From DATHBD01 sp035296325 (GTDB lineage Bacteria; Actinomycetota; Actinomycetes; Mycobacteriales; Micromonosporaceae): a stretch of DNA of 64,000 bases. A program made the position numbers and the translations under genes. Shown here piece after piece: positions 1 through 8,444 of this stretch (the first letter of the stretch is position 1; each line of letters starts with the position of its first letter). The stretch lies in assembly GCA_035296325.1 (NCBI GenBank), contig DATHBD010000058.1:1-64000 (forward strand). The letters are read 5' to 3'. The notes beneath the pieces are model-generated. The model had not been told where the DNA came from, did not search any database, and worked only from the letters and a program-made list of their open reading frames with translations.

Positions 1-138
1 GTCAAAGACCTCGTCGCCGCCATCCGACGATTCATCGACGGCTGGAACGAACGCTGCCACCCGTTCATCTGGACCAAAACCGCCGACCAGATCCTTCCCC
101 ACGCCACCCGTCAACCAACTTCAGACGCGCGACACTAG
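1..138 (+). CDS. IS630-family transposase, C-terminal end (partial at window edge)
   Basis: The frame open from base 1 encodes 45 residues ending at TAG 136-138. It contains IRRFIDGWNERCHPFIWTK and then ADQIL, the usual C-terminal end of IS630/Tc1-mariner-type DDE transposases, where the last catalytic helix region is followed by a W-T-K-T/PADQIL tail. The start and the DDE core lie outside the window, so intactness cannot be judged. A second IS630-like piece, an N-terminal end, lies at 43570-43710 in the same orientation, so this element family occurs on both sides of the accessory region. Confidence 0.65.
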   Translation, partial: VKDLVAAIRRFIDGWNERCHPFIWTKTADQILPHATRQPTSDARH

Positions 139-743
139 CTACGGCCAGCCGCCGCGCCGCCGCCCAAGCATCGTCGTCGGTGACCCCTCCTTGGAAACAC
201 ACGGGCACAATGCCGCCGACTTGGCGCAGGCGGCCCGCGCCGTCACGGCGCAAAACTGTTGCGACGGTGGACCTCCGTGCCTCGCTAGTCGGAGCCTGTC
301 GTCTGCCTGTTCATCGTCACGCGCCACCACTCGAGCTAGCCAGCGAAGACGCGAACTCTTCCGCTCGGCGGCCGGTTCCATACAGGACTTTCCGGCTCGC
401 GGCGTTGCCTATGGTGTCGGCGTTTGGACCATCGGCTGGGTGCGGCTCGGTGTCCGTAGGCCCCGAGCATCTCGGCGGAAATCCACTGACACACTTTCAT
501 GGCACCCTCTGTGTCAAGACGTGGCGGGGACCGGTGTTCTAGACTAGCGTCGGCGCAGTGCCGTCGCGTCATGGTCGTACCTCCGGGTTCTCGCCGCTGG
601 TCGTTCACGTCAGTCCCCTGTTCGCCTATGCAGACGACGAGTGAGCGGACCTGCCCGCCGGCGGAGCCTTCCGATCGGTAGACAGCCGAACGGACGTTAC
701 AGTCCGGCTCCGTCAACGCGGACTCTGAGACTGGGGGTGGGCG
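139..743. other. Gene-poor stretch between transposase tail and Crp-type gene
   Basis: About 600 bases with no reading frame I can tie to a family. Frames on both strands give low-complexity, Arg/Ser-rich peptides typical of non-coding high-GC DNA. The stretch just upstream of 744 (GGGGGTGGGCG before the ATG) serves as a purine-rich ribosome-binding region for the next gene. Decayed sequence left by the adjacent transposon is a plausible but unproven origin. Confidence 0.4.
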
Positions 744-1448
744 ATGACGAGTGAGTGGCGGCCGCGGACCCTGCTGGGCCAGCTTTCGACTACCGAGCGC
801 ACGGAGCTGCTTGGCCTCGGGGCGACGCGCGAGTATCCGACCGGAGCCGTGCTCATGCGCCAGGGCGCGCTCGCCCGCGAGACCCTGCTTCTGCTTCGTG
901 GCTACGTCAAGATCACGGCATCCTCCGAGCACCACACCGTGCTACTGACCGTCCGGGCTCAGGGCGATCTTGTCGGCGACTTCGCCGCGACCAGCGGGCG
1001 CGAGCGCTCGGCGACCGTCACCGCGTGCACCCCGATCGTGGCCCAATTTCTGCTGCCGGACACCTTGCGCGGGTTTCTCGGCCGCCATCCGCATGCCGCC
1101 GAACTGGTCAGCGGGCTGATGGTCGAGCAACTGTCCAATGCCAACCGGCGGCGGGTGGAGCATGCAACGCTGCCGGTCGTGTCCCGCCTCGCGCGGGTGA
1201 TCACGGAGCTTGTCGAGATCTGCGGTGAGCGTCGGCCTGCCGGCGGCATGCAACTGCCGTCGTGGTTCGGCCAAGCCGAACTGGCCGACCTCGTCGGCGC
1301 CTCGGTCGACAGCGTGCAGCGAGCGCTGCGAGCGCTGCGCCGCCAAGGGGTGATCGACACCGGATACCGATCCGTTGCCATCCTGGACCCGGACGCCCTC
1401 GATGCGGCCCGCGGTCTTCCCGGCGGCTACTGGAACGGTTGGCTCTAG
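744..1448 (+). CDS. Crp/Fnr-family transcriptional regulator
   Basis: A 234-residue protein, the normal length for the Crp/Fnr family. Residues about 15-115 form a cyclic-nucleotide-binding-like beta barrel (LMRQGALARETLLLLRGYVK, then GDLVGDFA). Residues about 165-215 form a winged helix-turn-helix, with QAELADLVGASVDSVQRALR as the likely recognition region. No Cys cluster of Fnr type is present. Whether it binds a nucleotide cannot be told: the usual cAMP phosphate-binding motif with R-S/T is not obvious. It is convergent with the DUF4407 gene and the two stop codons overlap in a single CTAG. Its position beside a cyclase-homology operon makes a role in sensing that operon's product possible, but this is inference. 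Confidence 0.85.
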   Translation: MTSEWRPRTLLGQLSTTERTELLGLGATREYPTGAVLMRQGALARETLLLLRGYVKITASSEHHTVLLTVRAQGDLVGDFAATSGRERSATVTACTPIVAQFLLPDTLRGFLGRHPHAAELVSGLMVEQLSNANRRRVEHATLPVVSRLARVITELVEICGERRPAGGMQLPSWFGQAELADLVGASVDSVQRALRALRRQGVIDTGYRSVAILDPDALDAARGLPGGYWNGWL

Positions 1449-2788
1449 GCCATCTCGGCCGCATAGCGCTTGGCCCGGCGGTCGATTTCGTCCTCCAGAT
1501 CCTCGTCGTGTCTCTCCTGGGCGACCCGACTGCGCTCATCGACGGTCCGGATCCCGTCCTTCATCGCCGCCTCGTAACGATGTTCGACCTCATCCAGGCT
1601 CCACGAGTGGAACCGCTGTCCGGAGTGCAACTGCCGGTTCACCAGCACGTCGTACGCGGTGGTGCCGCTCAGCATCTTGGCCAGGACCGGGAGGCTGTCC
1701 ACCAGGATCAGGAGGATACGGACCAGCCATTCCGCCGCGGCGACGAACCCGCTGCGGTCGGACAGTCGCTCGAGTCCGCGCGCCTCGTCGATGATGTCGA
1801 TCGGGCCGAAGGTCGCAGCGAAGGCTTTAACCTTCTCGTCGATTCGCTGCTCGACCGTCGTACCGTGTTGCTGCTCCGCGGTCGCGACCGTACCGGTGAG
1901 GGTGTTGATCTGATTGTTCAGGCTGCTGACCCGTTCGCGCTTGGCCGGCAGATCGATCTCCGCCTCGAAGGTTTCGGCTACCTCCCAAGCGCTGTCGCAG
2001 CGAAAGCCCTTGCCCGCCTGACCAGACGTGCCGCCCCGCTTGACTCCCGCGCATTCGTCCTGGGCGAAGTCCTGCTTCGCGGTGAGCTGGCTGCTGAGCG
2101 TGGTGACCTCGGAGCTCAGCTTGTCCCGTTCGGCCTGAAGCGAGGCGAGGTTGTCCCGCTCTGCCGCGGGGCCGCCGACGCCGAGCTGGTAGTTGGCGCA
2201 TTCCGGCACCGAGGTCGTGCTGCCGCCGTCCAGCGGGTTGCATCTGGTCCACAGGCCGGCCTCGACGCGGATCTGCTCCTGCCTGTGCTGCTCGACGTCG
2301 GCGTTGATCGCCGGATGGAAGATCCACAGCACCAAGGGCTCGGCGATCACGCTGCCGAGCAGGATTGCCATGATCAGGCGGGGAATGAACATCAGCCATC
2401 GGCCGGCGCCCAGTGACCCGTGCGTGCTCGACACCATCCAGCTGTCAATGGCGAGCACCAGGAATCCCCAGAAGATCGCCACCGGAATCACCACCGGCCA
2501 GGGCACCTGGACAACCCGCAGGAGAGCGGTGAACAGCGAGATCGACGCCATCAAACCGGTATTGATCAGGATGAGCCCGAGGCGGGTGTAGCGAGGCCGC
2601 TCCTCCGGAACCCAATCGAGCACCTCCTCGCGGACGCCGATGAGCCGGCGCGGCAACACGGCGATACCGGCGTCCGGCGGTGCCGGCCGGTCCTCCACCG
2701 TACGTTGGTAGGGGATCTGGGGCAGGGCGGTTCCGTTGTGACCGTTGACGGGGTTGCCTTTCGACAGCTCCGCGGTGATCTCAGTCAT
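1445..2788 (-). CDS. DUF4407-type multi-pass membrane protein with coiled coil
   Basis: A 447-residue protein when started at the ATG at 2788, which overlaps the end of the upstream gene by eight bases (ATGACTGA) and has GGGAAGAGG just before it; longer starts run into that gene. Three hydrophobic segments lie at about residues 70-180 (LILINTGLMASISLFTALL, VIPVAIFWGFLVLAIDSWM, LIMAILLGSVIAEPLVLWI). A long charged coiled-coil/periplasmic-type section of about 150 residues follows, then a fourth membrane segment (WLVRILLILVDSLPVLAKML) and a charged tail. This layout and the P-x-W-V membrane motifs match DUF4407 proteins, whose function is unknown. It is last in a four-gene operon and may be the membrane-acting partner. 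Confidence 0.75.
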   Translation of the reverse strand: MTEITAELSKGNPVNGHNGTALPQIPYQRTVEDRPAPPDAGIAVLPRRLIGVREEVLDWVPEERPRYTRLGLILINTGLMASISLFTALLRVVQVPWPVVIPVAIFWGFLVLAIDSWMVSSTHGSLGAGRWLMFIPRLIMAILLGSVIAEPLVLWIFHPAINADVEQHRQEQIRVEAGLWTRCNPLDGGSTTSVPECANYQLGVGGPAAERDNLASLQAERDKLSSEVTTLSSQLTAKQDFAQDECAGVKRGGTSGQAGKGFRCDSAWEVAETFEAEIDLPAKRERVSSLNNQINTLTGTVATAEQQHGTTVEQRIDEKVKAFAATFGPIDIIDEARGLERLSDRSGFVAAAEWLVRILLILVDSLPVLAKMLSGTTAYDVLVNRQLHSGQRFHSWSLDEVEHRYEAAMKDGIRTVDERSRVAQERHDEDLEDEIDRRAKRYAAEMA

Positions 2789-4172
2789 CCTCTTCCCGCA
2801 CATCCATATCCAGGTCGACTCCGTCGTCGTCGCCATCTCCGGTGCCGTCGGACCCATCGGACTTGGGCCCTTCAATCGGTGCTGCGGCGTTGCGTTCCGC
2901 CAGCTGCTCGTGTTTCGGAGTAGTCACCGCCGCACCGGAAATGTCGGCGACCAACTGGTCGACGCTCACGTTGACCATGTCGAGGTGGCCCTTGCGCGCG
3001 AGTTCCCGGAGGACTTCCAGCTTCAACTCCAGCTGCCTGTTGCGGTCCTCCCGCTCTTCGCTCGAGTCACGCAGCCGGTCCTCACGCGACTCCTTCGACT
3101 CACGCAGCCGATCCTCACGCGCCTCCCGCGCCTGCCGAGCCTTTTCTTCGCGTGCGACCCGGCGATCTTCTCTGGTGTCCTCGCGGTCGAATTCGAGCGC
3201 CTTGCGGTCGTCGTCCCGATCCAGAGCAAACTGTTTTTGCCTATAGGCCTGCTGTTCTTTGTTGTCCGCGTCCATCCGTTCGGCGAGTTCCTTGGCGTTG
3301 ATCTCGCCCCGCGCCTGCGCGTAGATCAACGCCTTCACAGGATCTTTGCCGTAGGCGTCGAAGGCGAACTCGATCTCCCGGCGGGCGAATTCCCACTGCT
3401 CGGCCTGCAAGCGATGCTCGTGCCGCTGCTGCCGCACCGACGATACTTGCGAGTGCTCCTGCTCCTCCTGATCCGCCTGATGCCGGCCCTCGCGTTGCCG
3501 GCCGGTCAGATTCTGCGTATGCAGTTCGTCGTCGATCTCGGTGCTCTGGCGATAGCCACGTTTCTGCGCCTCCAGCTGGTGCTCGCTGTCGACCTGCCGG
3601 CGTTTGGCCTCGAACGTCTCCAGATCTTTCGGCGTCAGCACCTCCACGCCGACCAGCCGCATCTGCATGCCGCTCACATCCGGCGGGCGGACCTCCTCGT
3701 ACGCGCGGACCCGCGCCGCGGCGTCCCGGCGCAGCCGGTTGACGTCGGCCATCCGGTACTCCAGCGCCAGGTGCGACAGCTTCGAGTCACGTCGCAGGTA
3801 CGCCAAGATCGTCGAGTGCGCGTTCAGGTTTTCCCGGACCACCCGCCCCGGATCGGTCACGGTGCAGGCGAAGGTGACCCGCACGGTGAAGTCACTCGCC
3901 TCCGCGGAGGGAATGGACAGGTCCACCGAGATCGGCACCCCGTCGCCCATGTTCACCAGGCTCACCAGGTCGGCCCTCAGGACTTGGTCGTCTTCGCGTT
4001 GCAACTCGCCCCGGTCGACGATGTACCGGCCGTCGACGCGATAGACCCAGACCTCGTGGGCGCCCGCCCGAGGCAGTTCGTCGGGGTGCCGGCGCTTGCG
4101 GCCCATTCCCAGGAATCCCCGGTTGGCCGGTGCGGAAAGATGGTCGGAGCTGACTATCGGGTACGCGTACAT
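2781..4172 (-). CDS. SPFH/Band 7-like protein with long charged coiled-coil tail
   Basis: A 463-residue protein. Residues about 40-200 look like an SPFH/Band 7 (stomatin, prohibitin) fold: a beta-rich start with a radical run VSVDLSIPSAEASDFTVRVT, then the helical part ending VGVEVLTPKDLETFEAKRR. Residues about 200-410 are a very charged coiled coil dominated by repeated R-E-D-R and E-R-E-D-R stretches, and the C-terminus is acidic. No membrane segment is visible, so membrane association would rely on the SPFH fold or on the DUF4407 partner. The start has GAGAAAGG nine bases upstream. It lies 15 bases after the NTPase stop and overlaps the next gene by eight bases, so co-translation is likely. 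SPFH proteins form ring or cage scaffolds on membranes; that role here is inferred. Confidence 0.65.
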   Translation of the reverse strand: MYAYPIVSSDHLSAPANRGFLGMGRKRRHPDELPRAGAHEVWVYRVDGRYIVDRGELQREDDQVLRADLVSLVNMGDGVPISVDLSIPSAEASDFTVRVTFACTVTDPGRVVRENLNAHSTILAYLRRDSKLSHLALEYRMADVNRLRRDAAARVRAYEEVRPPDVSGMQMRLVGVEVLTPKDLETFEAKRRQVDSEHQLEAQKRGYRQSTEIDDELHTQNLTGRQREGRHQADQEEQEHSQVSSVRQQRHEHRLQAEQWEFARREIEFAFDAYGKDPVKALIYAQARGEINAKELAERMDADNKEQQAYRQKQFALDRDDDRKALEFDREDTREDRRVAREEKARQAREAREDRLRESKESREDRLRDSSEEREDRNRQLELKLEVLRELARKGHLDMVNVSVDQLVADISGAAVTTPKHEQLAERNAAAPIEGPKSDGSDGTGDGDDDGVDLDMDVREEDD

Positions 4173-4187
4173 GGTGAGACGCCTTTC

Positions 4188-6311
4188 TCAACTCGCCTTG
4201 CGGCTGCTGTGGTATTTCCAGAGCACGTCGAGCAGGACCAACGCCGGCGACCGTTCCGGCTTGGCGCGCTCACGTTTGCGTGACTCCACGGTTCGCAGAT
4301 CGGTGTAGAAAGGCGCCACCTCGTCGGTCGGCAACGCTGCCAGTAGGGCCTCACCGAGCTGCGACGCCAGCTCGAGAGGCTTGTCGGAAACATGTGACAG
4401 GCGATTGAGTCCTTGCCACAACGCGTTCAACACGACCGCTCGATGCGGGCGATAGCAGAGCCCTGCGGCCCACAAACGGGCGACGATGTCGAGCCGATCC
4501 GGGTACTTCTTCAAGAAGCGAAATGTAACCGGCACCCGATGCTTCGAGTCGCGGAGCACAAGCAACTCGCTCAGCACACGCCGTGCCCGGATGACCGCGA
4601 CATTGTCACGCGGACGGATCTGTTTGCGGTGCAGCTGCCGCTCCAGTGCGGACAGCACCTTCCCGGCGTCGTCCCTATCAATCAGCGTGTCGAACAGCGA
4701 CGCCATCGCGTAGCACGCCTCGGTGTACCCGGCCGAGGCATTGATCGCGAGCTGCCACAGCTGGGTGATGGCCTGCACCGGGTCGCACGCTCCGAGATAC
4801 CCGCTGTACGCCATCGCCGCTGCCCAACGCTGCTCGGGGTCACCGTGGTTGGCCCACAACTTGGCGACCTTGAGCGCCGCCGGCAGCGTATTTTCCTCCA
4901 GGCACATCTCCCAGAGGATGCAGACGGCGGTGGCCTGCCCGTTGGCCCCGATCTTGCCCTTGGACCACGGCTCCAGATAGGAATGCTCGACCTCGTCGAA
5001 GTCGATGCCCGACAACAGGGCGAGACCCCAGGCGACGTCCAGATTGATCTGGTTCTCGACCATGGCGGTCAACCAGTCCGCGGCGGCGTTCCAGAACGGC
5101 GTCTCGAACCGCCGGTACAGCTCGGCGAGGACGTGCCGACGATGCGTCTCCGTACGAAAGGCCAGCACTCGCCTCTCGCTGGCGGAGCCGGCCACCCGTT
5201 TCTCGGTGATGAGGCTCTCGTCGCTGGTCCGCTGCCGCCGCCGGTCGGTGAACTCGTCTTCGCCCTTCTTCGACTTCTTCAGCTTGGCCGGCGGCGTCGC
5301 CGGTTTGAGGACCCCGTGACGGCGCATCGCGGAATCCAGCACGGTCCGAAGAGCCTCGAAGTCTCGGTGTCTGACCTCGCCCAGGAAGGCCAGGGCCGCC
5401 ACGTCGAGCACGGCCGGGAGATCCGCGCAATGGGCGTCGAACCAAGCCTCGACCCGCTGGGCAGAGGTCTCCGCGAGCCTTTCCATGGCCGACTCCGCGG
5501 TCACGCCGTTACGGATCCGGGTGAGAACGCCGACGATGTCCGTCATCGAGCACTCGTCATCGAACTTCTGCACGAACCTGTCGACGACCTCGTCCGACAG
5601 CTCGTGATCGGCGAGGTACGCCCGGACCACCTCGACCAGATCCGGCCGTTGCCAGGCCGACTGGGCCACGGCGTCGACCCTCGGCTCCGGCGCAGCGACC
5701 GTGGTGACCACCAGATACGCCCCGGCGGCACAGACTTGATCGCGCACCGTACGCCACGCGAAGTCGACATCGCCGGGCGAACTGGTCTCGATCCGGTTGA
5801 CGATGAGGTAGCCGAAGTCCTCCTTGTACGTCCGCGTAGACAGGCCCTTGAACTCGCTGATCGCCGACATCACGACCAGTTGACCGGCCCCGGCCTCGCG
5901 CAGCAGGTTGATCGCGCTGGTGCGCTTGCCGACCCCAGCCGGACCGCAGAGGGCGACGACGTGATCGGAAGTCAGGCGTGTGAGAGCGGCGTCGTAGTTC
6001 TCGGGACGGCAGAAATGCTCGGTGTCCGCGCGGACCTCGTCGTCCTCGAGCCGGCCGGTGGGCGCACCCCGCGGATCGGGCCCGCCGCCCCGACTCTTGC
6101 CCGCCGTGCCGACATGCGCCCGCTTCATGAAGATGTTGAGGACCTCGGCGATCTGCTCCGGACCTCTTCGCTCGCCCGCGTCCTTCGCCTGAGTTGAGAT
6201 CTTCGCCTCGTCGGGGCCATCCGCCTCGTCGGCTTGCGGCCCCGCTTCGCCTTCGGCGGCAGGCTCCGGCTCCTCGCCTTCGGCTGCGGCCGCCGGTTCC
6301 TCGTCAGTCAT
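4188..6311 (-). CDS. P-loop NTPase with helical-repeat C-terminus (STAND/AAA-like)
   Basis: A protein of about 707 residues. The first 60 residues are acidic and low-complexity (E/A/P rich). A clear Walker A, GPAGVGKRTSA, lies near residue 135, and hydrophobic strands (LVVMSA, YLVVTTVAAPEP) could carry Walker B and sensor elements. The remaining 400 or so residues are helical and repeat-like, ending in a basic tail. The layout fits a STAND-type or AAA-like signalling NTPase whose C-terminal helical repeats sense or bind a partner, rather than a transporter ATPase. The ATG at 6311 overlaps the upstream stop by eight bases (ATGACTGA) and has AGAGGG eight to nine bases upstream; an in-frame GTG nine bases earlier is the alternative. 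No effector domain is visible, so output probably comes from other operon members. Confidence 0.7.
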   Translation of the reverse strand: MTDEEPAAAAEGEEPEPAAEGEAGPQADEADGPDEAKISTQAKDAGERRGPEQIAEVLNIFMKRAHVGTAGKSRGGGPDPRGAPTGRLEDDEVRADTEHFCRPENYDAALTRLTSDHVVALCGPAGVGKRTSAINLLREAGAGQLVVMSAISEFKGLSTRTYKEDFGYLIVNRIETSSPGDVDFAWRTVRDQVCAAGAYLVVTTVAAPEPRVDAVAQSAWQRPDLVEVVRAYLADHELSDEVVDRFVQKFDDECSMTDIVGVLTRIRNGVTAESAMERLAETSAQRVEAWFDAHCADLPAVLDVAALAFLGEVRHRDFEALRTVLDSAMRRHGVLKPATPPAKLKKSKKGEDEFTDRRRQRTSDESLITEKRVAGSASERRVLAFRTETHRRHVLAELYRRFETPFWNAAADWLTAMVENQINLDVAWGLALLSGIDFDEVEHSYLEPWSKGKIGANGQATAVCILWEMCLEENTLPAALKVAKLWANHGDPEQRWAAAMAYSGYLGACDPVQAITQLWQLAINASAGYTEACYAMASLFDTLIDRDDAGKVLSALERQLHRKQIRPRDNVAVIRARRVLSELLVLRDSKHRVPVTFRFLKKYPDRLDIVARLWAAGLCYRPHRAVVLNALWQGLNRLSHVSDKPLELASQLGEALLAALPTDEVAPFYTDLRTVESRKRERAKPERSPALVLLDVLWKYHSSRKAS

Positions 6312-7089
6312 CGCCGCCACCCTCTTGGATGCCGATCACGTGCGCGGTGACCGGAGCGTGGAACACGCTGATCGCTTTCGCCTGGTAGAGCGGAGCCGCC
6401 GCCCGATTCCCCGCCTCCGTGGATGCCGCGCCACCGGATGCCGCTCTCGGCGGGGTGGCCGCATGGCCGGTCGGGAGCTGAAGCTGGTGTACGTCGATGC
6501 CGGGGACGTGCAGCCATGCATCGTCGACGTACTCCTTGACCTGCACCGGGACCCGACGAAGCTGCCGCGGCCGGAGGATGGTGTGCCCCTGCGCGATCGT
6601 GTCGTTGAAGACCTGCTTGGAAACGATCACCACGACGCCCGACGCCGGCGAGGCGTCCTGCGCGGCCTTCGCGATCGCGGCGTCGACCAGCCTGCCGACC
6701 AGCACAGCGGCGGCTCCCGCGTAGCCGTTCGCCGCCTGCTCCACGACCCCGTTGTGCAACGCAAGCCGGAGCCGCAGTTGCGCGTCCACTTTGCGTTCGT
6801 CGTTGTAGTCGGTCACCAGGTCGACCAGGTGCGGGACGAACTTGTCGAGCACGGCGCTCTCCGACTCGCCGGGGGGTAGGACGGCGAACTCCCCGTCCCC
6901 GGCCTTCTGGCAGTCCCAGGCCTCGCGGTGCAGGCCGGCCGCCATCGCACTCGAATCCAGAAGATCGATCAGGTCATGCTGGATCGAAGCCTGCCGGCGC
7001 CCGGTGGCCGAGCCATAACCACGAACATCAACGGACACCACCGTACGGCGCCCGGCCGCCCCCCGAACCACCACAAGTTCCTCCCGCAT
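6304..7089 (-). CDS. Nucleotide-cyclase-homology domain protein, first gene of operon
   Basis: A 261-residue protein. Residues about 15-190 match the actinobacterial class III cyclase-homology domain found in conflict systems: VSVDVRGYG supplies the first metal-binding Asp, AGDGEFAVLPPGE the second, and the domain ends with YVDDAWLHV. The catalytic N-x-x-x-R motif is altered: the stretch AAAVLVGRLVDA keeps the Arg but has no Asn at the expected place. Activity is therefore uncertain. The C-terminal 70 residues are Ala/Thr rich and linker-like. An alternative GTG start at 7074 has GGGAGG at good spacing, so the first five codons may be leader. It opens the four-gene operon and is divergent from the Pycsar-effector-like gene. 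Confidence 0.75.
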   Translation of the reverse strand: MREELVVVRGAAGRRTVVSVDVRGYGSATGRRQASIQHDLIDLLDSSAMAAGLHREAWDCQKAGDGEFAVLPPGESESAVLDKFVPHLVDLVTDYNDERKVDAQLRLRLALHNGVVEQAANGYAGAAAVLVGRLVDAAIAKAAQDASPASGVVVIVSKQVFNDTIAQGHTILRPRQLRRVPVQVKEYVDDAWLHVPGIDVHQLQLPTGHAATPPRAASGGAASTEAGNRAAAPLYQAKAISVFHAPVTAHVIGIQEGGGDD

Positions 7090-7427
7090 GACTCATCCGC
7101 GCCAAATCAGCCAACTACAAGATCGCCTTTAAGATCACCGCAAAAGGCGGAATCCCGACGCCAGGTCACCACCTGGCGGAGTGGGACACGCGCGGAGTCG
7201 GTCAGCGTCTCAGAGTCGCAATGTGCGCAGCTGTCGGCCTTCGTAGCTCAGATTGTTACTCCCGGCCAGCGGTTGGGTAACCCAACGTAAATTTGATTTC
7301 TCCGCCGACCAGATGAGCTGTTCCGGCCAGCAGCGGGCAGAGCACTCCAGATGGCCGACCACGATGGAGTGATCGCCGGGCGACGAGGCCCGCTTGACTG
7401 TGGACCCGACGTGATACCTCTTCAAGA
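7090..7427. promoter_or_regulatory. Divergent intergenic region with two palindromes
   Basis: This 338-base region separates the cyclase-homology operon (leftward) from the DUF5706-like gene (rightward). It contains two perfect inverted repeats: GCCAGGTCACCACCTGGC at 7160-7177 (arms of 7, centre 4) and GTTGGGTAACCCAAC at 7272-7286 (arms of 7, centre 1). Both are sized like binding sites for dimeric regulators. A possible -35 TTGACT at 7394-7399 is followed after 15 bases by TACCTC, placing a transcription start close to the GTG at 7428. A link to the Crp-type protein at 744-1448 is possible but unproven; neither palindrome matches TGTGA-N6-TCACA. Confidence 0.45.
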
Positions 7428-7970
7428 GTGACCGCAGAGAAGGCACCGCCTGCCCGCCGCGCCGGCAACGAAACCGTTCGGAGCAACCTGGACATCGCCT
7501 GGCGCACCCACAGCGCACAGGAGAACTGGACCGGCAAGGTCGACACCAAGGCCTCGATCTTCCTGGCCTTGGACACGGCGGTGCTGGGCGCCATCGTGGC
7601 CGCCCGCACCCAGCGGGAGGGTGCCCTCCGGACGCTTGACGGATGGCAGACCGGCCTGCTCTGGACGGCGATCGCCATGTGCTTTATCGGTGCGGTGCTA
7701 GCCGCCATGGTGGTCTTTCCGCTTCTCGGCCGCAGCACCAGTTCCGGCCGGCCGAGCGGCACCATCTACTTCGGGGACCTACGGCGCTGGGAACCGGACG
7801 ACTTGGCTGAGCGGCTCGCCGAGCTGACCGCCGAGGAACAATTCCATCAGGTGTCGCGTCAGCTCGTGGCCATGGCCCGAGTCGTCTGGCTGAAGCATCG
7901 GATCATGCAGGTCGCGCTCGGCGTGGCCCTGGCCGGATATGCGCTGATCTTCCTCGCATTGTTGAGTTAG
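7428..7970 (+). CDS. Pycsar-effector-like membrane protein (DUF5706/PycTM type)
   Basis: A 180-residue protein. After a 25-residue basic start comes the signature region IAWRTHSAQENWTGKVDTKA followed by SIFLALDTAVLGAIVAA, close to the H..E....ADTKAS..L pattern of DUF5706, the transmembrane effector of Pycsar defence that responds to cyclic pyrimidine nucleotides. Membrane segments are at about residues 43-60, 76-99 and 160-180. Start is GTG with no clear Shine-Dalgarno; a promoter-like box 7 bases upstream suggests a leaderless message. It is divergent from a cyclase-homology operon, so cyclase and effector are in the same locus but not the same transcript, unlike textbook Pycsar pairs. Membrane disruption on ligand binding is the family role; it is inferred here. 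Confidence 0.7.
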   Translation: MTAEKAPPARRAGNETVRSNLDIAWRTHSAQENWTGKVDTKASIFLALDTAVLGAIVAARTQREGALRTLDGWQTGLLWTAIAMCFIGAVLAAMVVFPLLGRSTSSGRPSGTIYFGDLRRWEPDDLAERLAELTAEEQFHQVSRQLVAMARVVWLKHRIMQVALGVALAGYALIFLALLS

Positions 7971-8221
7971 CTATGGAACACGGAATGACCGATGAGGTGG
8001 CGGGCAGGGAATATATAAGCAGCCGCTGCTGGCACTTCGGATCTCACGGCGACCCGACGTCCCACTGCGCCGTCTCAGTTGCCGCCTCGTTCACTCCTGG
8101 TCCTGGCTTCGCAGGCATCCGGGCATGTTGCTCTGTAGCTGGCCAAGACAGTTGGCGTATAGCAGCGAACCAAACGCGCGCAGGGTCGGAAAGCGCGTAG
8201 ACAGCGCCTACTTCGCGTGGT

Positions 8222-8437
8222 CAGTCGGGCGGCAGAAACGAGGTCGGCAAGTTTCTCGACCGCGAGCCATGGCGCCGTCCGGTGAATCATCCGATGACAG
8301 TTTGAGCATATTAGCGCCAGGTCCTCCTCGCGCGTCTGGGTTGGCCCTGCATCGACGAAGTCAGCGTAGCGGGCACACATGATGTCGTGAAAGAAGCTCT
8401 CGAACGCGTTGGAGTGCTTCTCCTCGAGCCGACGCCG
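8222..8437 (-). pseudogene. HNH endonuclease remnant, frameshifted
   Basis: The minus frame reads RRRLEEKHSNAFESFFHD and then EEDLALICSNCHRMIHR and LAVEKLADLV, the end of an McrA-type HNH nuclease (C-x-x-C-H...H). The central metal-binding part is not in the same frame: in another frame the DNA at the corresponding spot reads LSRHHVCPLR, the expected H-H-V-x-P-L motif. At least two compensating shifts are needed, so the gene is dead. The first zinc-finger half is missing. It directly follows the DUF2326 remnant, so both were probably part of one defence module. Confidence 0.6.
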
Positions 8438-8444
8438 CAGGACG

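Noticed and set aside
139..381. Short frames on both strands after the transposase
   Set aside because: Low-complexity peptides without ribosome-binding sites or family resemblance.
1262..2416. 384-codon plus-strand frame
   Set aside because: It overlaps the Crp-type gene end and runs antisense to the DUF4407 gene; Arg/Gly/Leu-rich with no motif.
4413..6197. 594-codon plus-strand frame
   Set aside because: Antisense shadow of the NTPase gene; the minus-strand protein has a clear Walker A.
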